Shown here: positions 38,541 to 50,259 of the stretch, piece by piece | Numbering within the stretch: position 1 is the first letter of the stretch | Layout: each line of letters starts with the position of its first letter | Program-made: the position numbers and the translations under genes | The notes under the pieces: generated by a model | Told to the model about the DNA's origin: nothing | Databases searched by the model: none | Seen by the model: the letters and a program-made list of their open reading frames with translations, nothing else | DNA from: Datnioides undecimradiatus | Taxonomy: Eukaryota; Chordata; Actinopteri; Lobotiformes; Datnioididae | NCBI GenBank assembly: GCA_008933995.1 | Contig: WARS01000029.1 | Coordinates: forward strand, 9,929,107-9,993,106 | Direction of reading: 5' to 3' | DNA: 64,000 nucleotides

Positions 38541-40781
38541 ATTTGTAATACAACATTCAAACTGAACGTACAGTTCAAAAGGGCAAACCATAATAATTTA
38601 ATTAAATAGCACCATTAATTTATTATTGTTTTTCAAAGGGTATTGTAAAATAATAACATATTAACAAGTATTTTGGTTATCGGTTTGTTTTTTTGAGCTA
38701 TAGCTAAGAATGAATAGGCTAATGAGCTCAACAACTTTTAAAAAATATATTTGCATATACAGTATGTGCATTTATTCATTATTATGTTCCTGCCACAACA
38801 AGGTCCCAAGAAAAGGTGTTGCTCTTCCTTTTTTACTTTCAGCTCTTAATCACTAAAAACTTAGGGATTAGGGATTTAAAAGCAGTCCCAAAGACCTCAG
38901 GGGAGAGCTCAGACACAGCAGAATAACCCTCTGCAGGGGAAAAGTTATAGAAGCGTGACACCATCAGCTTTATCACAGAGTTACCTGAGTTTTGGATAAG
39001 AGCATGACAGCTTCCCTGCCTGCCAGCTTGAAGTAAAAGAGTGCCCCTCTCTTTGATTTTTTAAATTCCCTTAAGGCACGTTTGCTGATTGGCTCTGGGG
39101 AATGTCCATTCCCAAGAGGAGACAGATATGAGTGGAGGCACCGGGTTGACAGCATAACATGTGACTTCATTGTTTGCCTCCAATAATGACCAGAGGACTT
39201 CAGATGATATGGGGGCCTTTGATGGATGACCAATTTATCAGTAGCTGTCTTGGCCTAACGATGGTTAATGATGCCACCGGTGACTCAGCTGGGGTTAACT
39301 GTCAAAGGGGAGGTAATGTGTTCTGTTTTAAACTTTTTGGATTTTGGGGACAATGAATCAAGACAGACATAATAACTTTATGCAAAGGTGACTTTGTAAT
39401 ACATTTCTTAGAAATTAAAGACTGATGTTCAGTCTGTTGGCATTGAAGTGACATGTTTCTTCTGAAGTCAGACTAATGAATAGGGCCCATTTTTGTCACA
39501 TGGATAAAATATTCAGTGAAAACTTTCCATTCAACATTTATTTAGATTTGAACTAATATTAACCCTGGATACCCAAGTATTTATACAGTATATATCTGTT
39601 CACACCATAATCATAGAACAAAACAACAATTCAACATAACTATCATTGTCATTGTAAGTAATTTGAGCCATGGAGCACATGTAGTTTTAAGAAAAAGAAC
39701 ACAAAGGCTACTTTCAACAAAAGGACTTGATGTCTATGTGGTGTGGGGACGATACCTTTCATCATACAGTTGTTCCAAGGCCTTTGTGCCATTGTTCTTT
39801 TAGCTATTCCTCCCTGGTTGTGGACCCCACTGGAAAACAGGTGAGGCAAAACAATCACGCAACCTCCCATCACTCCCTCCACATTCAACAATAACATTCT
39901 GACTGTATCTTTCAGTAGTAAACACAGTCCTCACATGCAGATCCCGGGTGAACGTTGCTCCGGAAACAAATACATTGTCGGAGACAGAGTAGGGAAATAA
40001 AAGACAGAGGCCAAAGCGTATTGGAAATCGGAAAACAGCACTCTCCTCCCTTTGAAAGAGTCCTGGCGATGAAAATATGTAATATAAATAAAGCTGTGGA
40101 CGCTTTGAAAGCCAAAGCCTTCCTTCCTGGCCCAGTCCTCTGTGGGGGGAAACGCCCACTTCTGAGCCCTTGCTCTTAAATTCCCAAAGACCACTCTGTC
40201 ATCAGGGTCCCAACTGCTGCTTTCAAACACGCGATGGCCAGACTCACTTCCGTGTCTCGCTCTCTCGATCTGCCCAGCTCTTAGTCACTTTCGCCCCCTC
40301 AGCCCTTTTATGTCTATCCCCCTCCCTGGACAGGATCTCTCCTCATAGTTATGTCGGCTTAAATACCCCCAAACAAGCTCCAATTATTTTACCCGTGACA
40401 TGTTTGTGGCCAGTGAGTGTCACGACTCCGATCCCTCCGCTGATACTTTAAAGTGCTCCTGATATTGGAACCTGAATGGCGGATGCAAGGAAAGACATGA
40501 TGACAGACGACTGGCTGATAGGGAACAACTATAAAACATCTCATTAATACACAAACCACACTGTAGGCTTGTTTTGAAACTGTTTCTGGCTAGTAGTGTG
40601 CTGTTGTATAACGTAACTGCTACAGGAAACACCTGCTGTCTTGTCAGTGCTCCTTGAGATTGTCAATGTGTAATAATTTTAGTGTTTTAATACAAAAAAG
40701 TGCACCATCATATGAAAGAGAGCTATAGACATCTAAGTATATTGTTGTCTAGTGATGAGAAGACAAAATGCAAAGTAAACC
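38541..40781. other. Noncoding DNA; candidate control patches
   Basis: No gene. Repeat-free GC-moderate patches lie at 38960-39310 and 39910-40450. The latter contains ATATAAATAAAGC and several CpGs. Three overlapping open stretches on the minus strand at 39800-40230 show no family resemblance and compete with each other in different frames, so none is called. Confidence 0.42.

Positions 40782-40835
<54 letters not shown>
40782..40835. repeat. (ATA)18 trinucleotide microsatellite
   Basis: Perfect 54-bp AAT-type run. Confidence 0.97.
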
Positions 40836-40986
40836 GAACATATAAGATTGAGTTGGGGTTTTTTTCCCTTTACTCCAAATATTAAGTTGAATGTAACATT
40901 TGCAGCATTATCAATATTATAGACAACCAAGTTAAAGTTGATTTGTTGTTAAGATGAAGCGAAATGAAGTCAAATGTCAGCCTTAA

Positions 40987-41332
40987 AGGTACTTTGTGGA
41001 GTTTTTCACATTATCTTATTTAGATATTACTGCGCATAGATCACTTCTGTGTTCAAACACAGATAAATTGTGCAGTTAATCAGGATTCAGTCACTGGTGT
41101 CATGCTTTTCCACACAATGACAGTTGGTGGCAGCAATGTGCCAAGAAACATAGTAATGCCTGAATAAAGGCAGTGAAGAAGAAGACTGCATGCTGGACAG
41201 ATGTTTTACTAGGAAGGAAATACTCAGAACACATTTGTTAGACCTCAAGGATTTACACATTGAGTATTGGTAGGTAACATTCAAAGTAAACATAAATTTT
41301 GTTTGTTTACAAGAAATCACCACAAGGCCCCT
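40987..41332. mobile_element. MITE with TTAA target duplication (piggyBac-like)
   Basis: The element is 346 bp and flanked on both sides by TTAA (40983-40986 and 41333-41336). The left end is AGGTACTTTGTGGAGTTT; the right end, read inward on the other strand, is AGGGGCCTTGTGGTGATTT, giving an imperfect inverted repeat of about 18 bp. The inside is unique, with GGTGGCAGCAATGTGCCAAG and a GAAGAAGAAGAC run, resembling dispersed fish MITEs I know by their TTAAAGG ends. It encodes nothing. TTAA duplication is typical of piggyBac transposases, so it was probably mobilised by one. Confidence 0.72.
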
Positions 41333-41336
41333 TTAA

Positions 41337-43352
41337 GCAGCATCATGGATAGGAATGGGTAGAAAGTGTTTACTGAGAAGATGGTGCTTACGTTAACACA
41401 TAGGCTACACTGTACAGCTGTGGGGGAACCTACAGGGTTTGTGTGTGTTTACGTGCAACATTGCCCAAAACCCCTGGACCATACATCAAATTCAGTCAAA
41501 GACAAAAACTGGGCTCTGCTGTGACCCTCTGTGGCAGGGTCCCTAATGACATCCACCAGCTTGGCTCAAACAGTGCAGTGGTTTCCACTGAGGACAGGCC
41601 TTTTTGATCTATCTGCTGAGCTGGTGGAGCACATGGGTCAGGGTGAGAGACCTGCGGGTCAGACCTGCATTGAACACTGTTTAATTGCAAGTGACTCCAT
41701 GTTCTATCTTTTCAGTTTTTTGGTCATTTCATTGAACAGTTTTTCCTTTTCCCTCCCTTATATTTTGCTGCTACTAGCTCAGAGGTGGTCTGGAGGCAGA
41801 GGTTTTTAACTTCAAACCACAAACTTGGAAGATACAGGTTCAACTAATAATCTTTGACCACATAGTATTTCAGTTAGGAAACCATATACTATTTGCACGA
41901 AAGAGGAAGTTTTGCATTGTATGTGTAGGGAATTTTATTAAAACTTTTGTACGGCCTAAAAAAATGTTTGTTTTAATTATGAACTTAATAATACAGTAAC
42001 ATAACACAACTTAATGATAAATAACTATACTGAGATTTAAGCTGAGTAAAAGTGCAGTTCTTTAATCCATAATGAATATGGCTTGCCAATGTGACTCAAT
42101 ATATTTTTCATTTTCCTTCATCAGTGTTCTAAAAAGTCATTATTTTATGCATTATTTTTTTTTGTATAAAATGATTGTATTTTAAGACTTTTTTTTGCAC
42201 ACTATAGAGTATTGGGCTTTTTTTTTTGCCATAACAATGATTATGTCTGCAATTTTCTGAAAATATCACAATTCACATGTTTATAAACCTGTATATACTA
42301 CTTCTATTTTTGTAATTTCATATTTTCCTGGCAGGATGGTCAGATGGACCAACAAAACAGAAAAAAAGACAATAACTCGAAAGTCCTTTATAGCTTCCTG
42401 CAAGAAGAAACTATTAAAGTTCAGCACATTGTCTAGGGGTCAGGCTGAAAATGTGTGAGGAAGCGCATAGTAATCAAGTGAAAGAGAAAAAAAAAAACGC
42501 TTCGTGAGAAACAGACGTAAATAATGGACCAGGAAACGGGAGATCAAAGCTTCTGAGTCGGGCCCCCGTTTGTTTTCATACTCACCCAAGCTCGCAATAA
42601 AACACGCAAGAGTCGCACTTCAGACAGAGGGGGGTGACGCAAGGAAGTGCCGAAAGCGGTTACGTCCCATCCTGAGAATCCCGTGCCACTATCCCCATGT
42701 TAGGAAAAGGCGTCAGGTACAGCACTGTTTACCAGGAAAAGGGACAAACCGCATCAAAAAAACTATCAACATCAGAGAGGACTCTCAGTGGCCAGGGGCC
42801 ATCTTGTTAAACACAGACTGTGTGTGTTTATAAAGGAAACTTTCCCTTATCTCCTAATGCTACAGTATGTACAGAACACAATGTGTGCTTTAAAAGGCAC
42901 ATCGAGATCAAACTTAAAACTCAGGACTGCAGTGTATGCGTGTTTGCGTGTCTTCACATAGGCGAGATGGCGTCATTGGGTTTCTAAGAACTGGCACAGG
43001 ATGGGTTTACAGCCAAGACAACAAAACACAATACAAAACACATAGTTGTGGAACACATGCGTATGCTGGACTCCATTTATTGTCTGTGAAAGAAGCACAA
43101 ATAATAACTTGTTTTATTAGTCCCTCGGACCACTCAATATAGAACAAACAAAACTTTTTTGATATATACATTCATGCTAATCAATTTAATGAAAAACAGG
43201 TTTATATTAATTGTTATTTTAGCCTTGTTTATTCAGATGATATATTCAGGTTTCAGGAAAAGATCTGACTTCCCCTGTTATATCTTGGCATTCAACTCCC
43301 CCCTCATTAAAATGGGAGAAATAAATGGGCAGCTGTGTTTTAGTCACAGCAC

Positions 43353-43354
<2 letters not shown>
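41337..43354. other. Noncoding DNA
   Basis: AT-rich with T runs at 42151-42162, 42190-42197 and 42219-42228. The patch 42540-42790 is GC-richer and repeat-free, with several CpGs. No gene recognised. Confidence 0.42.
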
Positions 43355-43399
<45 letters not shown>

Positions 43400-43403
43400 T
43401 GTG
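43355..43403. repeat. (GT)n microsatellite
   Basis: A 49-bp GT run with one GTAT interruption near 43391-43394. Confidence 0.97.
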
Positions 43404-45680
43404 AATGTTTTATGTAACACAGCAATAAAGCAACTATCATCATACTCTTCTGAGCATAATGAGCGCTTCATCTTTTTGGAGGTCAAACGTTGGCATCCCA
43501 GCTGGTTGGTCAGCAGATAAATCCCAAAGGTTTTGGGTACAGATGTCTCTCTCACCTGCTCTTTCTGCAGACACTCACTTTTTTCCTTCCATCCATACCT
43601 GTCTTTAAATAATTCTTATGTGATCAAACAATGGTCTAAAGTCAACTCAACAGAATGCTGACCATCCATATCAAATTATCCTCTATACAATTATCTTCAG
43701 TGACAAAAGACAGAGACAAAAGAGTGACACACAACTATGGTCAACAGCTGGTTAACAGTGTAAATACGCAATATTAATTACAATTAATTATTTGTTAAAC
43801 TAAGTGCTGAAAATTAAGGCAACACACTTGAAATAAAATCAGTAATGATATAAAATATTGTGTAAGGTAATCATTACAGCACAAAATAATAGCAACACAA
43901 AGTTAGGATTAAATAACAATGCAGTTCAGTCTAAATTTGCACAAGTCGTCTGTCTTTGTGGCTCAGTTGTCTCTGCCACTGGAACCATTTGCTTAAGCCC
44001 ATATTTTTCTCAATGATCCAGCCTTATGGTTAGGTAGCAATGTCTAAAAATCTTTGCACTGAATTCAATTTCTCTGAGCGTGTATGTGACCTCCAAAATC
44101 AATAGCGTTTTGTTCCCTACTTGAGTTTGACCTCAGTCTTTTAATAGTGTTTTGATATGCAGGCAAATTAATTCACAGTAATGGAGTACAGGGGGTCAAT
44201 GGACTTTGATCCCATTTGGACTAAAGGTTGGAAGGATCCCATTTCGCTTGCTGTGGTCCTGAATGTGCGTGTGTGTTTGAAATTCTGCCAGGTGAACTCA
44301 TTCCTCTTCCCAGGACCCCTGAACAATCCCCCTGGGTTCAATCCACAGAAACAAATAGCTATATTATGCACGATTTCGAGATAGGACCTGTAACTTAGAT
44401 TAATTATTTCACCATTATAGTGACATCCTGTTATACAAATGTGTAAATATCCATCTTAAGCAGCTGAATTTGTCTACCTCAACTACTTCTATCACTCTGT
44501 GCAAATAAGCAATACAGGCTGAGCAGGCGAGCTGGATGGATTTCGTAGGGAACTCATTGACATCCAAATAAATTCATGTTTGGGGAAGCTTTTCAGGCTG
44601 TGTACTGAATCTAGCTCACTGTGCCCCTCGCCTCTCCAGTCCATTCGTATTGATTCCAATCTCTCAGCCTTTTCCAATAAAGCTGGGTTCATGAGTTCAT
44701 TATTACAAGAATGGAGGTGTAATTGGCTTTCAGGCATATAAGAGGCTATTTGCACTAATCTATCTGGTGGGGAGATGTTAATGGCCACTTTGAATGGCAC
44801 AGTGTGAGTCAACTTTGCTCTGTGATCCTGTGATTTTGCAGCTATCAAGTCAGTCAATACGCACATAAAACAGATATAGTGTAAAACCAAGGGTTTACTG
44901 ACATGTTGTGAGAGTGGGATGGCATTTTTATCAAGAAAAAAGTGTAATTACAAAAATAATATCCAACAAATGAGCACGTAGGTGTATAGGTTAACAACAC
45001 CTACAGCAAAATTATTTAAAAAAAGAGAAAAAATAGCTTTGTGAACACCATATTCTCTAGGGCTGTGGGTATTTGTAACTGCAAGATGAACATGGTCTCA
45101 GAAAAAAACTAAAATAAAATAACCACAAATACCTACTCACATGGCTCATAAAAATAAAATTATGGACATTTATTGAACCCCAATTGTTCAGGCAGTCTCA
45201 CCAAGATGAAAATCCCTTCTGCAAGGGAGACTCTAGAACTTTGATTAACATAAAAACGGAGAAAAAACATAACCAGTCACACACACAACCAGCTTTGAAG
45301 AGCGTTCAAGTTTGATGTTTGAAGTTCAATATTGGAAGGCAGTCTCTTTATATTCTGAATTCACTTGTGGAGTATCAACTTTTGCATGTCCTGGGATATT
45401 GTTTGTAGTACAGTGGTTTTAAACTTGTGATGTGATATATAGAGGCAGTGTTAGAGAGATGCATTTATAAACGAGTGTGTAGTTCTTCTCTAGTTGCCAG
45501 CAAGTACCTGCCTACTTTTCCATGAAGTAGTACATGCTGGTAATCAATTAGGATAATTCTTCTGAAGACTGGCAAAGACAGTAAGAGACAGCTATTTTAA
45601 GTTGAAATAAGCAGAATTAGAGCACAAGACACAATTGTGCAGTCATGTCCTGCAGAGATGCCAGATTAGCTGAATGACAT
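43404..45680. other. Noncoding DNA; candidate control patch 44.5-44.85 kb
   Basis: No gene. The patch 44500-44850 is unique and repeat-free, with CCAATAAAGC, TTCATTATTACAAG, GTGTAATTGGC and TGTTAATGGCC words suited to homeodomain factors. It looks like typical vertebrate regulatory DNA, though conservation was not testable. The 132-codon minus-strand open stretch here has no domain. Confidence 0.42.
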
Positions 45681-45765
45681 GGCTTAAAGGGGGAAGAAGG
45701 GCCATCTGTGTACAAGACTGTATCATCTGCATAAAAATGGACATAAGTTATAATCTAATTTATGT
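45681..45765 (-). mobile_element. LINE reverse transcriptase fragment (YADD box)
   Basis: On the minus strand the sequence translates as VHFYADDTVLYTDGP, the catalytic box of a non-LTR reverse transcriptase (YADD codons at 45733-45722). FYADDT-LY is typical of the L2/CR1/Rex1-like fish LINEs. Flanking frames could not be followed with confidence, so only this short core is marked; the true relic is probably longer in both directions. Confidence 0.5.
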
Positions 45766-48700
45766 TAAATAAAAAGGAACTTGGTTATCAAAAGAGAGTT
45801 TGAGGTGAGACCATCTGATCTGATCTGTTCCATCAGTGCAATGCAGTGGTCCAAAGAAGAAAGGTCAACAAATGTGCAACAATGTTCTGTGTCTGGTCTG
45901 GAAAATGTATTAACACTGACAAGAACAATTCACATTGCTCAGCTCTTCACAACTCATGACAATCAAAAGAATATAAGCTATTTTGGGGTTTATTCCAAGA
46001 AATTACACATGCGAGCATTTTTATGTTGAAATAACCAACAGTCAGAATGTTTAAGTTAATGTATATATTTAAGATTATCAAGGATTTATTTATTCTCTGA
46101 ATCAGGATGGAAGTTCTCAGTATGTTGTAAAAAGATATTATTTGACTGAAATCAAGTTACCCTTTGGTCAAGGTTATGGCAATTTATAGTACTTTGGTGC
46201 TCAGACCTGGGTTATGTTTCTTTCTTATCATAATTATCACTGTGTCAGAACCACTAAAGAAATCAGAAATACCCAGCCTTGAATGCTCAAGTTAACTGTT
46301 ACACGATACAACATATTGAAATGATCAGGCATAGTACTTGCAGGAGAAAATGTCGAGGTCTCTACTGAATGCTCATTAGTCATACTCATAACTATGTTAG
46401 TTGGCACTGACAAAGTTTGTGCTTACACATTTGTAAAGTAAATGCATGAATCTATGTTATAGTAAGAAACTTTGAAATAAATGTCTGCCAAACAGCAGGT
46501 GTTACGTTCACTAAATGTCTCAACAACCACCTCCTGTTAACTTCTGTTCCCAGTGCAGACACAGTGCAAGCTTATGCAAGACAGATGCAAGCCGGTGATC
46601 ACAGAAGCCATGCCAGCACTGCTCTCCTTCCACTTCACGGCAAGATGGAGTCATTGAAAAAGATTCCTGGCTTCCCAGCACAGGGGTATTTTTTGGCTGT
46701 AGGAGGGTGGGTGGGTTGTGTGTTTGAGGCAGGGGGAAGAGGAGGTGGAGCAATGAGTAGATGGATGAGAGCCGGCGGAGGGAGGCCCAGGCGGTTGTGG
46801 AGACTTCCTATGATGAAAAGGTCGGTGGCACCTGTAAATCTGAGCAGCTGGAAGAAGTACAGGAGCTGGGGGAGGAAGAGGAAGGAGTTTAGTTGCTCAG
46901 CCAGCTCTCCACTGCCCCTGCTGCTTAGCAAATACACAGAAACACACACACACACACATACACACATTTTTTGGTATTGTACTTGTGAGGATATAATCCA
47001 GCCTAGGCTAAATTTAGATTCTCTAATCATAGCCACGACCTCAAAGCCCTTAACTAACCCTTTAAAAGCCAGAGCCATCTAAACTGACTTTTCCTAACAA
47101 AAAATTCAGCTCTATGAAAGTCTAAAACTGCTTCTTACAACCGTACACACACACAAATACACCTGTCAACATGTACATCAGATTTTCCTCAGTAACATTT
47201 TATAGCAATGGTGATAGGTATGTTCATGGGAATTTTTCTCACTGGCCCAAAAAAGTGTATTTTCCCAGTGAAGGTTGGTAGCAACTACTTTGGTATATTT
47301 TTCTCTCTCATTTGATATGTAGTGGGGAATATATTGTAACCATTGAGTCAGAGGCAGACCCAGACCTGCTGCAATACCTGTGTACTGCAATACATAATGT
47401 ATGTCCAAATCCAGCATTGTCAGTGCAGAAAGTGGCTAAAAGTGACTGGCTGTGGTTTGTAATTGTGCAATAGAATTGACAACGATGGTAAATACTATTT
47501 TACTATTTTTGTAGTATGTCCCTGCTGTTGGGAATCATAGAACATGCAATAGACTGTGAGAGTAGTAACGCTGCCACCGTGATAACATTGTTGACGTATT
47601 TCAATCAGCACCTCAGACATACACCAGGACAACACTTCATGCAAATGCAGGTGCAGATACATGTGTGTGTAATCCAGCTGTGTGTGTGTGCTGCCAGTAT
47701 AGATTTACTGCCCTCCCCTTCAGGGCAGCTGGGTGGTGGTGCGGGTCAAAAAGGCCTGGTCAAGGCTGCTTCCTCCTGGTGTAACCCAAAAGGATACAGC
47801 CTGCTGACAGATACCTGCTCTGAACCGACAGAACACTTCCTCCTCCATAACGTGTTCACGTTACATTTGGCTGACTCACTTTGTCCAGAGTGACTTAACA
47901 AATGCACGGACAGCCGCTGTTGTGGCTGCTGCATTAAACCTGTGATGTTTTTGTCACACAGCTGCTACTCTTACTGTCGAGACTGAAAATCTACTGTAAT
48001 ATAACATTAAGAAGACATAGTACAATAAATAAAGAATTCATGAAAGAGTTTAGAAAATCTTCTGCTGCTAAAAAAAATGGGATTTATACTCAGGATTTAT
48101 AATTAGTCCCACCTTTATATATAATTTCATAAGATATTTAAGCACTTATTTTTCTCTAATGAGAACAAAAATAATATTTGCACACAGCTGGGAAATTGTT
48201 TCATTTACTTTAGGGCTGACAATATGGAAGCCTGAATATGCAACTAAAATATTTGCAACCACCCCACAGTAGCTGTCAAGCTGTTGTATTTCAGCTAATA
48301 TATTTAATCCCTGGCTTGTCCTACAGACCCAGTGGAGGCCCGAAGTCAAACCACATTCTGAAGATGCACCCGAGGACAGCAGACCCCGTACACTGTCAGG
48401 TATCAGTTGCAAGGAAACAATCCCTCCTGACCTTTTTCATTTTATGAGACACAGCCCACTAAGTATCCTGAAGTTGTCACTTATGATTGTCTTTAGTGTT
48501 TGTCTCTTCCCTCTGCTCCTTCTGTGTTTTATTTTTTAGTGGTTTTATAAGCTCTTGGTAATGCAATCCCCCCCACTGCGCATTTCAGTGTCATGATGCT
48601 TCATGTCTGTCGAGAGAGTTCTGGTCGCTGTCACAGGAGCACATTGTTATTTTGGTAGTAGCATGTGTTTGTCTAGCTGTGGCTCAGGTTTCCTGGTGTG

Positions 48701-49329
48701 ACTCAACTTGCTTTCGGCCGCAAAGTAGCCATGATGGATGGCAATCCCAGCAGCCACCATGTGAAACCCTCCAGTCAGTAGCCCTCTCCACACAGTCCTG
48801 TTCTCATTTATGAGGGCTAAGATGAACAGGACGGGTGTACTGTGGTGGTAGCTGTGGCTAAGTGGTCAGATTTCAGTTCCTTGCATGGGGCTAATTTAAG
48901 TTAGAGCAGGTGTCCAGGTTAAATATTGTTGATGTGACTGCAGGTTTTCCTGGTCCAATACAATGATGTGGACTGTTTTAGTTCAATTCAAACATTCATT
49001 ACAGATCTAAGCCTAAAATATAAACCACAAGAACCTTTGCACCTGAGTTCTTACATCGATAACAGTATCGATAACAGTAGGATGTCAAGTTTTATTTTGC
49101 ATACTCTGGCCCCTGAGAAGGAAATTGAGTCAGACTGGTCAAGATGAAATCTTTACTCTGTAAGTGAACATAACTCTGCCATGTTATGCTTCATTTGATA
49201 ATTGATAGAGTGGGTTAATTGCCTTGATCAAAGGTCAGGTGATTTAGTATTCAGAGGTTAGGCTGCAGGATTTGAATTGGACACGTCGAATGTTTATAAG
49301 ATGAAAACCTAATGCAGTCATGGGACTCT
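45766..49329. other. Noncoding DNA
   Basis: No gene recognised. A CA run lies at 46943-46967. The part 46560-46920 is GC-richer and gives overlapping open frames on both strands (172 and 147 codons) rich in Gly, Arg and Pro; neither shows a domain and both run through the CA repeat, so neither is called. The patch 48600-48830 is unique and CpG-containing. A 12-bp word ATCGATAACAGT is doubled at 49055-49078. Confidence 0.42.
49055..49078. repeat. 12-bp direct repeat, two copies
   Basis: ATCGATAACAGT occurs twice head to tail; each copy includes a GATAA word. Confidence 0.9.
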
Positions 49330-49740
49330 GGCCAATTAAGAACATTAAGAATGTTTTATTCTAATCGACAGTGATATTGGTTCCAGACATCCACATTAAG
49401 CCTGATGAATATTCATGGGATCTCTTCTCTGAGCCTATCGAGCGCATATTAATTTCAGAAACGTGTGTCTGGAGTCCAGAGACGTGATCACATTTCCCAC
49501 TAGCATCAATCCTAATATGCAGATGAATGCTCTTTTCAACCTAGCACGGGCCACTGAGGTACATTTGATATTTCATTCATGTGAACGACTGTGGAAAAAA
49601 GAAAAGGAAAAGGAAATGGCTAAAACAAACAAAAATACCCACAATGCCCCAGTGTGAACTCTCCTGAGGTTATGCATAATTACCCTGCGGAGCACCTTAC
49701 CTGCACACCTCTCGCCGCCTGTCAGCGCTGTGTGCAGACA
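49330..49740. promoter_or_regulatory. Candidate developmental enhancer
   Basis: A repeat-free block with an unusual density of homeodomain/POU-type words. They include GGCCAATTAAG, CGACAGTGATATTGG, the palindrome ATGAATATTCAT (49405-49416), CATATTAATTTC, CTAATATGCAGATGAATGC and the palindromic octamer-like TTATGCATAA running into TTA (49670-49682). It ends just before a CA microsatellite. This is the sort of composition seen in conserved noncoding elements around developmental genes. Function and target (perhaps nr5a2) are inference only. Confidence 0.32.
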
Positions 49741-49755
49741 CACACAGGACCAGAG

Positions 49756-49758
<3 letters not shown>

Positions 49759-49789
<31 letters not shown>
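49759..49789. repeat. (CA)n microsatellite
   Basis: A CA run with a CGCG start, about 30 bp. Another interrupted CA patch follows at 49845-49880. Confidence 0.95.
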
Positions 49790-49795
<6 letters not shown>

Positions 49796-50251
49796 CCTTT
49801 CACATACACAGTCACATAACCCTCCCTTCTCTTTTTTCTCTCCCACACACACACTCACTAACACACACACACCAACACAGAGACCAGCGCATCAGCAAAG
49901 AGCATTGCGGCTCTGCGGCCGACCACGGCATCCACAGGGGAGAAATCTTCAGCTCATTTCTGACCCGGGCTTCCGAGGTGTTAATTGCCCTCCTGAGTTG
50001 GCAGAATTTTCAGGGTAAAAGGTGCTATCCTTGATGGATCAGCACTGTTGCCACCAGTGACTGATTCTTTCAACTTGGACGTGTACTGTGCATATCCTAT
50101 ATCTCATTAAAACAACGAGCAGGATGGGGAAAGTGGGGGGTGTTAGGGAGGCAGATTTGTGTGGATGGACCCTTTTTGTTTGCAAATTGGCACATAAGCT
50201 ATGTTTTATCCAATTGTGAAGCACTCCAAACAAAAACTTTGAAATCTAAAC
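49790..50251. other. Noncoding DNA left of the hAT element
   Basis: Unique sequence with a short GC-rich patch at 49880-49980. No gene. The hAT target duplication begins at 50252. Confidence 0.45.
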
Positions 50252-50259
50252 ATTAAAAC

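Noticed and set aside
41768-41860. AGCTCAGAGGTGG ... ATACAGGTTCAACT, resembling tRNA A and B boxes.
   Set aside because: Spacing is loose, the sequence after the B box matches no SINE body I know, and it cannot fold as a tRNA; too weak to call.
46564-47082. Overlapping 172- and 147-codon open stretches on opposite strands.
   Set aside because: Both run through a CA/GT microsatellite and show no family resemblance; high GC makes stops rare here.
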